A stretch of 5,803 nucleotides of DNA from positions 1-5,803 of the forward strand of contig WGFF01000071.1 in assembly GCA_015492355.1 (NCBI GenBank), read 5' to 3'. Source of the DNA: Deltaproteobacteria bacterium (GTDB taxonomy: Bacteria > Desulfobacterota > GWC2-55-46 > S146-73). Of the stretch, positions 1 to 5,714 are shown one piece after another (position 1 is the stretch's first letter; the number at the start of each line of letters is the position of its first letter). Under the pieces are notes generated by a model, which was given only the letters and a program-made list of their open reading frames with translations, had not been told where the DNA came from and searched no databases. The translations under genes and the position numbers were made by a program.

Positions 1-72
1 CCTTTTGTAAAAGGGGTTTCCCTCAAACTCCCTTCCCCAAAACTTCTAATCTAAAGTTTTTTGGGAAAGGGG
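1..72. repeat. Imperfect inverted repeat downstream of the cyclase-like gene
   Basis: Bases 30-45 (CCCTTCCCCAAAACTT) pair with 54-71 as a stem of about 15 bp interrupted by small bulges, with an 8-base loop. A small palindrome, CCTTTTGTAAAAGG, lies at 1-14. The repeat sits about 85 bases beyond the stop codon of the minus-strand gene and could act as its transcript end. However, no clear T-run follows the stem on the minus strand, so an intrinsic terminator is not established. Bases 73-156 show no gene. Confidence 0.4.
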
Positions 73-156
73 ACATGGGAAAACACTTTTTTACCAGAAA
101 AGGGCAATAGTCCGGAGGGTTACAAAGATTCAGGTCCGATTTGATGACCCATTACC

Positions 157-2895
157 TTATATAACAGATATACCCCTCCTTTCCCTCTCCTTTGCCTCAT
201 TCAGCCATGTATAGAAGTGGTGTTTGAGGAGTGCCTTGAAGAGGTCTTTCTCTCTGTTGAGTATCTCGTATACCACCACAGGTGGTTTTGTCTCGAATCC
301 TTTGAACACCACCTCGCCAGCCCTGTAGAATATATCCACCATACCTATCCCCTTGACCTCCTCCACACCGAAGTAAAACTCCAGCTGATCCGAGGGGAAG
401 AAGAACTTATCCCGTATGTTCTTGTCCAGGTCATCCACCTTCACGACCTTTTTGAAGAAGAACCTGGTATTCTTTGTTTCGTCTATGTATGCCTTCAGGG
501 CATCGAGACTCAATGCCTGTCCCTTGTTGTATATATCTGTCGATGACCTGAGCAATCTCAACGAACTGAACGGCATACCCGAGATTATCTTCTTGAGATC
601 GTTTAGATATTCCCTGGCAAGTGTCTGTGCCAGTGTCCTTGCATCGTTGGGCTCCCTCTTTATGAAGAACTTCTCTATGGCGGTATCGAGCTCAGGTGGT
701 ATCCTTATACTGTAGAGCCTGTCTATGTATACATCGAATGGATACTGGAGGTTCTTGTTCTCCCTTTTGCGTCTTTCTTTCTCAAGGAGCATTTCGAGCT
801 TCGCCCTTACCATGGGATTCCTGAAGGTGCCACGTGCTGCCTCATTTATCTTTTCACCTATAGCCACCCTTACAGACCCAGATGTAATATCCTTTGATTC
901 TATAACCATTGTTTCTGCCTTTGCACCGTATGAGATAAAGAGTCCTGCCTCCATTTCGTTGGTTATAGCCTCTTCGAGTTCGTCTATATACATATTTTCG
1001 AGCCTCTCTTCTTCTTCAACGAGTGCCATGAGCCTGGATTCAATACCTTTTTGTTGTTTGGAGAGTACCTTTTTGAGCTCCTCTCTCTTTCTTTTTATTT
1101 CCTCCCTCCTTTTCTTGAACCTCCTGTGTACATCGTCAATGAGTGATTCATCCCTTATATGCATCAGTTTCTTTTCCAACTCCTCGCGGTATCTGCTTAT
1201 TATCTTCTGTATATCCTTTGCAAGGGAGACCAGATTCGCCACACCTCCTGAAAAGATGGCAGCATCACCAGGCAGGTTGTTGAGCCTTATGGCACGTTCG
1301 TCACCAAAAGCCCCCACTGTCATACCGTACTTGCTCGCTGCCTCGAGTATGGGCTTGTAGAAATACACCCTCATAAACTCTGCCATTGCTATTTCCTTTA
1401 CCTTCAGGGTCTTTCGTGTAAAACCCTTCATGTCTACAAAGAGTTGACCCTCCTTTTCCAACTCCAGGGTTCTGAGTATTGGTCTCTCATCCGAAGAGAA
1501 ACGATATAGCCTGCCCTTGTTGTATTCCGTAACGAGTAGATTCTGATCGTATTCCTTCCGTCTGTCTATAAGGCAGAGTCTCATCTGCTCAACTACGCGG
1601 TTTATCCTCTCATCAAACCTGAAGGTAAAGAACCTTTCCACAACAGGGGAGACAAACGTCTCTGCCTCCCTTCTCTGTCCTGTGAACCAGCCTGTAAGGG
1701 ATGTTTTGTTGAACCCTGAAAGAAAGGTCTGGAAGTTTGCAAGAATGTCTGTCCTCCTGGGGTCCTTTGAGAACCTTCCTTTGAGGATATCTATCTGTCT
1801 TACAAGCTCATCGGTCATATCGTGGTCCTTGAGGTAGTTCCTTATGAGACGATCCTCCTGGTAGAGATTATGGAAGAGTTCGTGGAGTTCTCCCCCTGGA
1901 AGGTCAAAGTCCATAAGATAACTCAGCATGTATTCCCTGAATCTGGTAATACCGTACTGGAGCTTGACGGTGTTAAAGACCTCCTTCTGCTTCTTTATGA
2001 TGGTCACAGAGGATGAGAGGAGGTCTTCAAGGTCATGGAGTACAGCACTGTCCAGATCCGATACATAAGGGGTTATAGCCTCTATGGTCTCTGCATTGAT
2101 ACCGTATGGATTGAGCGATGTATTGAACATGTTGGACGGGATCAGGAGAAAAGAAAAAGGCACGAGGGCTGTCATAAGGAGGACTTCCATGGATGACATA
2201 TCATCAGTGGTCACAAGCCTCCTTGATAGGTCTTTAATGGCGTATCGCAGTGTCATATAGATTGTGATGCCAACAGCAAGGTCGAGTTTTTCATAGGCGA
2301 GCCATTTTATCCTTATATCCTTTAGTTTTTCTTCTTTCTTTTTTATGGTGTTTATTATCGCAAGTGTTGCAAGGTAGGATGTCCTCTCAACAGATTTGTT
2401 CCTTGCCTCGTCATCGAGTGCCTTTTTCAGTATGGATGTGACACACCTTATGAATCTCTTCCCGTACCCCTCGGAGATGAGCCAGCTGTAGAGTATGGCA
2501 TTATCTACGAGCGGTGTTACCGCTATAATCTCACCGGCGAGTTCCTTTTCTGGAGAGTCGGGCAGGAAGAGATTGAGATTGAAAGTCCTCTCCTTTATGG
2601 GTGCGGATATCCTGACAGTTATAGGGAAGGGCTGGCTTTCTTTCTGGGATTCCTTGAAAGGTGGTCTGAAGCGCTCCCTTATAAGACCGACAAGGCTTAT
2701 TACAGCCTCTTCAATACACTTCTCATCCTCTGCACCTATGTGATAGGGTATTTTGAGCTCTGCGAGTGTCTCCCCGTGCTTGAACCTCAACTCCTTAGGA
2801 TCGAGCGTCCAGAAGCGACTGTCGGTTATATCTACACCCCTTTCGAGTAACCGACCCAGCAGAGAAAGCCTTTCTTTGAAGTAGTCCTGCTTCAT
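157..2895 (-). CDS. Class III nucleotidyl cyclase-like protein with coiled-coil insertion
   Basis: This 912-residue protein probably acts in the cytoplasm; I see no signal peptide and no convincing membrane helix. Residues 484-560 resemble the first half of a class III adenylate/guanylate cyclase domain: FVDMKGFT (486-493) carries the first metal aspartate (D488) and PGDAAIFSG (542-550) the second (D544). A very charged Lys/Arg/Glu helix, most likely coiled coil, spans about 562-648. The fold then resumes at GLFISYGAKA (651-660) and VAIGEKINEAARG (677-689), which matches the family's IG-x3-N-x3-R segment with N684 and R688. D544 to N684 is 140 residues, about twice the usual distance. The positions that normally contact the base look substituted (N540, V677), so substrate and activity are uncertain. 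Residues 1-480 and 717-912 are largely helical and unrecognised, although DIYNKGQALSLDAL (787-800) recalls tails of bacterial cyclase-like proteins. The ATG at 2893-2895 is preceded by AAGGG at suitable spacing. A catalytically dead cyclase homologue is the main alternative. Confidence 0.8.
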   Translation of the reverse strand: MKQDYFKERLSLLGRLLERGVDITDSRFWTLDPKELRFKHGETLAELKIPYHIGAEDEKCIEEAVISLVGLIRERFRPPFKESQKESQPFPITVRISAPIKERTFNLNLFLPDSPEKELAGEIIAVTPLVDNAILYSWLISEGYGKRFIRCVTSILKKALDDEARNKSVERTSYLATLAIINTIKKKEEKLKDIRIKWLAYEKLDLAVGITIYMTLRYAIKDLSRRLVTTDDMSSMEVLLMTALVPFSFLLIPSNMFNTSLNPYGINAETIEAITPYVSDLDSAVLHDLEDLLSSSVTIIKKQKEVFNTVKLQYGITRFREYMLSYLMDFDLPGGELHELFHNLYQEDRLIRNYLKDHDMTDELVRQIDILKGRFSKDPRRTDILANFQTFLSGFNKTSLTGWFTGQRREAETFVSPVVERFFTFRFDERINRVVEQMRLCLIDRRKEYDQNLLVTEYNKGRLYRFSSDERPILRTLELEKEGQLFVDMKGFTRKTLKVKEIAMAEFMRVYFYKPILEAASKYGMTVGAFGDERAIRLNNLPGDAAIFSGGVANLVSLAKDIQKIISRYREELEKKLMHIRDESLIDDVHRRFKKRREEIKRKREELKKVLSKQQKGIESRLMALVEEEERLENMYIDELEEAITNEMEAGLFISYGAKAETMVIESKDITSGSVRVAIGEKINEAARGTFRNPMVRAKLEMLLEKERRKRENKNLQYPFDVYIDRLYSIRIPPELDTAIEKFFIKREPNDARTLAQTLAREYLNDLKKIISGMPFSSLRLLRSSTDIYNKGQALSLDALKAYIDETKNTRFFFKKVVKVDDLDKNIRDKFFFPSDQLEFYFGVEEVKGIGMVDIFYRAGEVVFKGFETKPPVVVYEILNREKDLFKALLKHHFYTWLNEAKERERRGISVI

Positions 2896-2930
2896 ACCAA
2901 ACCCTTATGAGAAGACATAAAACCGTATAC

Positions 2931-2959
2931 ATCATATTACAAAAGATACCCCAAATCAA
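2931..2959 (-). promoter_or_regulatory. Sigma-70-type promoter for the cyclase-like gene
   Basis: Read on the minus strand, TTGATT (2954-2959) and TATGAT (2931-2936) are separated by exactly 17 bases. Each hexamer is one or two bases from consensus. Initiation near 2924 would give a leader of about 30 nt, long enough for the AAGGG ribosome binding site ahead of the ATG at 2895. This is a match to the known consensus only; no start site is demonstrated. Confidence 0.6.
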
Positions 2960-2985
2960 TAATTCTGAGAGATTTGTTTTTAAAC

Positions 2986-3014
2986 TTGACTTTCTGTACA
3001 CCAGAAGTGATAAT
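2986..3014 (+). promoter_or_regulatory. Sigma-70-type promoter for the histidine kinase
   Basis: TTGACT (2986-2991), then a 17-base spacer, then GATAAT (3009-3014), one mismatch from consensus in each hexamer, followed by an AT-rich stretch. It points toward the kinase. Its upstream edge is 26 bp from the -35 box of the oppositely directed promoter, so a regulator bound between them could control both genes. Initiation near 3021 implies a leader of about 235 nt. Confidence 0.6.
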
Positions 3015-3257
3015 TATAAATAATTTCTTTCACCATTCCGGCATTCACATGATCGAAGGGTTGAATTCTGCAGTGTCCTGTTCCGCTTGGTGTGTATTCC
3101 CCTTGTAGCCTTACACCGGTACTCTTGTAAGAAGTTTAACTTTCTTTTTTAAACTGCTCTAAAAAGAAAACCTGTTTTTGAATCATTTAAACCTTGAACA
3201 GTGGTGCTATTGTGACCTTTTAAATCATATTTTTATCAAGATAAAGGACCTTGAGAG
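3015..3257 (+). other. Long untranslated leader of the kinase gene
   Basis: These 243 bases contain no credible open reading frame. Short inverted repeats are present: CTTACA (3110-3115) with TGTAAG (3126-3131), followed nine bases later by TTTCTTTTTT (3141-3150), and that T-rich stretch can itself pair with AAAAAGAAA (3161-3169) or sit between GTTTAA (3134-3139) and TTAAAC (3149-3154). The stems overlap and are mutually exclusive, which is what an attenuator would need, but they are short and AT-rich. I recognise no known riboswitch core. AAAGGA at 3243-3248, nine bases before the ATG, is the ribosome binding site that supports the start at 3258. Confidence 0.35.
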
Positions 3258-5165
3258 ATGAAGGACAGACAGAACAGATCAAAGAAATTCCATCTTAAAC
3301 ATGTTGAAGGTCTTGCCCTCACCATGCTTGACAGCGTGACCATGGGGATTGCCATGATGAATCCTGAGATGGAGATACTGTGGGTCAACAAGACCATGCA
3401 GAAATGGTTCCCCTCCATTGATATTGACAACAAACCCATCTGTTATCGTTCGCTGTTCATCCCACCCAGGGAGGGAATATGTGACAACTGTCCTGCGATA
3501 AAGGCATTCTCAACGGGTAAGACCTACAGTATCGAGATCTCTGCAGGCTCAGACGGCAGGATATACAATATAATCACCGTTCCTGTAAGGGACCTCAAGG
3601 GCAATGTCAACTATGTGGTGAAGACCATCGAGGATATCACCGAAAGGAAGAGGGCAGAGGATGCACTCCGTGAGAGCGAAAGAAGATATCGCACCCTTTT
3701 TGAGGATTCGAGGGATGCAATCTATATCACCACACGGAGCGGTAGGTTCATAGAGGTCAACCAGTCAGCCCTTGAACTCTTCGGCTACACAAGGGACGAG
3801 ATGATAGGACTACACACAGAGAACATCTATGCAAACCCTGCTGACAGGAGAAAGTTTCAAAGGGAGATAGAGCAGAAGGGTTCTGTAAGAGACTATGAGG
3901 TAAAGCTCCGTAAAAAAGACGGCACCATAATGGACTGCCTTCTCACATCCACCCTGCGCCGTACAAACGATGGGAGTATACTTGGATACCAGGGCATCAT
4001 CAGAGACATTACAGAGAAGAGGAAGATGGAGGCAGAGCTTATAAAGTCAGAAAAACTCGAATCCCTGGGTGTACTGGCTGGTGGTATCGCCCATGATTTC
4101 AATAACATACTTACTGCCATACTCGGCAACATCACGCTCGCAAAGATGTATGTTGAAAAAGAGGACGAGGTGTTCAAGAGGCTGGTGGATGCAGAAAAGG
4201 CAACACTGCGCGCAAAGGAACTTACCCACCAGCTCCTTACCTTTTCAAGGGGCGGGGCACCTATAAAGAAGATTATCTCCATGGATGAACTCCTCAGGGA
4301 ATGTGTTGCACTCGTCCTTAGAGGTTCAAAGGTCAAGTACAGATTCTCCATCCCTGATGACCTGTGGATGGCTGAGGTTGATGAAGGACAGATAGGACAG
4401 GTGATAAATAACATCGTAATCAATGCGGATCACGCAATGCCAGAGGGTGGTACCGTTACGGTCAGGGCAGAGAATGTGACGATAAGGGTGGAAGACAGCA
4501 TACCCTTGAGGGAAGGGAACTATATAAAGATATCCATATCTGACAGCGGGGTTGGCATACCGGGGGAATTCCTGCACAAGATATTCGATCCCTATTTCAC
4601 CACTAAACAGGATGGCTACGGGCTTGGACTCACAACAGCCTATTCCATAATAAAGAAGCATGATGGACATATAACAGTAGAGTCAGAGCCCGGTGTGGGC
4701 ACCACCTTTCACATCTATCTGCCAGCCTCCCCGACCAAGAAGGTACATAGACCGACCCCTTCTGGAAAACCCATCACAGGTAAGGGCAAGATACTCCTCA
4801 TGGAGGATGAAAAGAAGGTCAGTGATATCGTTATCGAGATGCTCTCACACCTCGGCTACGAGGCAAGGCTTGCCAGGAACGGTAAGGAGGCGGTCGACCT
4901 CTACAGAAAGGAGATGCTCTCTGACAAACCCTTTGATGTAGTAATGCTCGATCTCACGATCCCTGGAGGTGAAGGTGGCAAGGAGGTAATCAAGAAACTC
5001 CGTGAAATGGATCCTGATGTCAAGGCTATTGTATCCAGCGGTTACTCCAACGACCCTATAATGGGACGCTTCAGGGAATACGGTTTCAAGGATGTGATAG
5101 CGAAGCCGTATACCCTCACAGAACTGAGTAGAACCCTTCACAGGGTACTCAAGGGTAAAAGATGA
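3258..5165 (+). CDS. Cytoplasmic hybrid sensor histidine kinase (PAS-PAS-HK-REC)
   Basis: The 635-residue protein autophosphorylates a histidine in response to a signal and can pass the phosphate to its own receiver. No membrane segment or signal peptide is visible, so it should sense an intracellular cue. PAS 1 (about 18-130, ending in VKTIEDITERK) contains C62, C75 and C78 in the pattern C-x12-C-x2-C-P. PAS 2 covers about 140-256, ending in GIIRDITEKRK. The HisKA H-box GIAHDFNN puts the phosphoacceptor at H279. In the ATPase domain I see the N-box near N384-N389 (ADHAMPEGG follows), G1 DSGVGIP (429-435), F-box IFDPYFTTK (442-450), G2 GYGLGL (453-458) and G3 GVGTTF (479-484). The C-terminal receiver (about 509-635) has acidic E516/D517, phosphoacceptor D565 (MLDLTIPGG), S593/S594 and K616 (AKP). 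All catalytic motifs are intact. There is no output domain, so it needs a partner such as an Hpt protein or separate regulator, none of which is in this window. The start is supported by AAAGGA nine bases upstream. Confidence 0.96.
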   Translation: MKDRQNRSKKFHLKHVEGLALTMLDSVTMGIAMMNPEMEILWVNKTMQKWFPSIDIDNKPICYRSLFIPPREGICDNCPAIKAFSTGKTYSIEISAGSDGRIYNIITVPVRDLKGNVNYVVKTIEDITERKRAEDALRESERRYRTLFEDSRDAIYITTRSGRFIEVNQSALELFGYTRDEMIGLHTENIYANPADRRKFQREIEQKGSVRDYEVKLRKKDGTIMDCLLTSTLRRTNDGSILGYQGIIRDITEKRKMEAELIKSEKLESLGVLAGGIAHDFNNILTAILGNITLAKMYVEKEDEVFKRLVDAEKATLRAKELTHQLLTFSRGGAPIKKIISMDELLRECVALVLRGSKVKYRFSIPDDLWMAEVDEGQIGQVINNIVINADHAMPEGGTVTVRAENVTIRVEDSIPLREGNYIKISISDSGVGIPGEFLHKIFDPYFTTKQDGYGLGLTTAYSIIKKHDGHITVESEPGVGTTFHIYLPASPTKKVHRPTPSGKPITGKGKILLMEDEKKVSDIVIEMLSHLGYEARLARNGKEAVDLYRKEMLSDKPFDVVMLDLTIPGGEGGKEVIKKLREMDPDVKAIVSSGYSNDPIMGRFREYGFKDVIAKPYTLTELSRTLHRVLKGKR

Positions 5166-5298
5166 ACCTGGCTGGGGCGTGGTGGTTTTGCCGAGTGATG
5201 GAGATGATTTCAAGAATAGGGTAAGACACTTTAAGATAACCGCATGGAAGATGATACAGGGGAGTCTCTATCCATAAAGCAATACAGGCAGCCATTTC

Positions 5299-5511
5299 TA
5301 CGGAATAGACCTTTCCTCTGTCTCCGTATCCACTATAATCCAGTAAACTACCCAGCCGTAAAGGCGCGGGGTATGTAAAAGAGTGCCAATTGCTGGTCTT
5401 AGTATAGATAGTTATCACCTTCGTTACATCATATGTTGGAACAGACTGTATATATTCACGAGGTCTGCCAGGATGCCCCACCCTGTGGGTGGGGATGAAT
5501 GGCAGGTCTCG
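5299..5511 (+). mobile_element. Possible IS200/IS605-type remnant or omega-RNA-like locus
   Basis: Three hairpins occur in order. The first pairs TACGGA (5299-5304) with TCCGTA (5323-5328), plus GAC/GTC after a 3-base bulge. The second pairs TACCC (5349-5353) with GGGTA (5369-5373), with inner GCC/GGC and loop GTAAA, in the context AAACTACCC...GGCGCGGGG. The third is the large hairpin at 5459-5511. IS200/IS605 elements have subterminal hairpins at their ends and encode the TnpB guide RNA at the right end, and the second and third hairpins look like that class to me from memory. No TnpA or TnpB reading frame survives, so this would be a stripped or decayed element, and the boundaries are approximate. 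A stand-alone small RNA is the main alternative. Confidence 0.3.
5459..5511 (+). ncRNA. Highly stable two-part RNA hairpin
   Basis: Bases 5459-5470 (CGAGGTCTGCCA) pair with 5500-5511 (TGGCAGGTCTCG) as a continuous 12-bp helix if G5463-U5507 and U5464-G5506 wobbles are allowed. A symmetric 5x5 internal loop (GGATG / ATGAA) follows, then a perfect 8-bp stem CCCCACCC (5476-5483) / GGGTGGGG (5487-5494) closed by TGT. The paired wobbles make more sense in RNA than in DNA, so I favour a transcribed structure. No strong T-run follows, which argues against a simple terminator. Only the structure is certain; the identity is not. Confidence 0.5.
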
Positions 5512-5518
5512 TAAAAAT

Positions 5519-5538
5519 AGGGGTGGCGCTACCCCTTT
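5519..5538 (+). terminator. Weak terminator-like hairpin
   Basis: AGGGGT (5519-5524) pairs with ACCCCT (5531-5536) around a six-base loop, followed by only TT (5537-5538). The GC-rich stem and its place before a new gene suggest an intrinsic terminator for transcription arriving from the left, but the T-tract is short. Confidence 0.3.
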
Positions 5539-5582
5539 GAGAGCCGGGTTCAGGTTAATCTCCAACAGGACAGGGGTTTTTG

Positions 5583-5620
5583 GGGATTTCAAGGGGTGCA
5601 ACTCCCTGAAGCAAGCAACG
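5583..5620 (+). repeat. G-rich hairpin repeat, copy A
   Basis: This 38-base unit resembles copy B at 5661-5696; the last 17 bases, CCCTGAAGCAAGCAACG, are identical in both. Within it TTCAAGGGG (5588-5596) pairs with CTCCCTGAA (5602-5610), with one A-C mismatch and one G-U pair, so the hairpin is slightly degraded relative to copy B. The right end runs into a second short hairpin at 5613-5629. Confidence 0.75.
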
Positions 5621-5629
5621 AAGTTGCTT
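5613..5629 (+). other. Short hairpin at the right end of repeat copy A
   Basis: AAGCAAC (5613-5619) and GTTGCTT (5623-5629) form a perfect 7-bp stem with loop GAA, followed by TAATATAAAAG. Copy B keeps the left arm but lacks the right one, so this hairpin is specific to copy A. The role is unknown; there is no T-run to support termination. Confidence 0.5.
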
Positions 5630-5660
5630 TAATATAAAAGATATTACCTTAGAGAAAAGG

Positions 5661-5696
5661 GGGTTTCAGGGGGTGAACCCCCTGAAGCAAGCAACG
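5661..5696 (+). repeat. G-rich hairpin repeat, copy B
   Basis: This second copy of the unit has a perfect stem: TTCAGGGGG (5665-5673) pairs with CCCCCTGAA (5678-5686) around a TGAA tetraloop. It ends immediately before the TAAAGGAG ribosome binding region of the following gene, so in a transcript the hairpin would sit in the 5' untranslated region about 12 nt upstream of that site. It could affect translation or mRNA stability, or simply be a dispersed intergenic repeat that landed there. Confidence 0.75.
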
Positions 5697-5714
5697 TAAA
5701 GGAGAGCCAGAAAG

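Larger units (their letters stand above)
5166..5714 (+). other. Structured intergenic tract without a convincing gene
   Basis: About 550 bases separate the kinase stop from the next start. Reading frames on the plus strand are repeatedly interrupted, and the longest open frame on the minus strand encodes an unrecognised, Pro/Tyr-rich product with no ribosome binding site that I can defend. Instead the tract holds hairpins at 5299-5328, 5349-5373, 5459-5511, 5519-5536, 5588-5610, 5613-5629 and 5665-5686, described separately. This density of structure fits a decayed mobile element and/or a non-coding RNA more than an ordinary spacer. Confidence 0.6.

Noticed and set aside
725..1360. Long plus-strand open frame opposite the cyclase-like gene (also 217-546, 416-715, 1822-2016, 2495-2743)
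   Set aside because: Ser/Leu/Phe-rich translations antisense to a gene with coherent domains; typical shadows of the charged coiled-coil coding strand.
2133..2186. Membrane helix at residues 238-253 of the cyclase-like protein
   Set aside because: The hydrophobic run is only about 16 residues, contains a proline and lies within a soluble-looking helical region.
3194..3224. Second kinase promoter (TTGAAC with a TTTAAA-like -10)
   Set aside because: Spacing is off (18-19 bases) and the -10 match is poor compared with the promoter at 2986-3014.
3893..4423. Minus-strand open frame within the kinase gene (and smaller ones at 3236-3439, 4047-4229, 4326-4670, 4845-5213)
   Set aside because: Fully antisense to intact PAS, HisKA, HATPase and receiver motifs; low-complexity Ser-rich translation.
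5162..5224. 20-residue ORF starting with an ATGA overlap at the kinase stop
   Set aside because: ATGA overlap is suggestive of translational coupling, but the product is tiny, unrecognised and has no ribosome binding site.
5149..5601. 150-codon minus-strand open frame across the intergenic tract
   Set aside because: Unrecognised Pro/Tyr-rich product, runs through the strong hairpins and into the kinase 3' end; no defensible ribosome binding site. Kept only as a possibility of decayed coding sequence.
5583..5696. CRISPR array
   Set aside because: Only two imperfect units, each with an internal hairpin, and no further spaced repeats or cas genes.
5299..5714. Known riboswitch or tRNA in the intergenic tract
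   Set aside because: I could not find the core motifs of cobalamin, TPP, SAM or c-di-GMP riboswitches, nor a cloverleaf with a T-arm.
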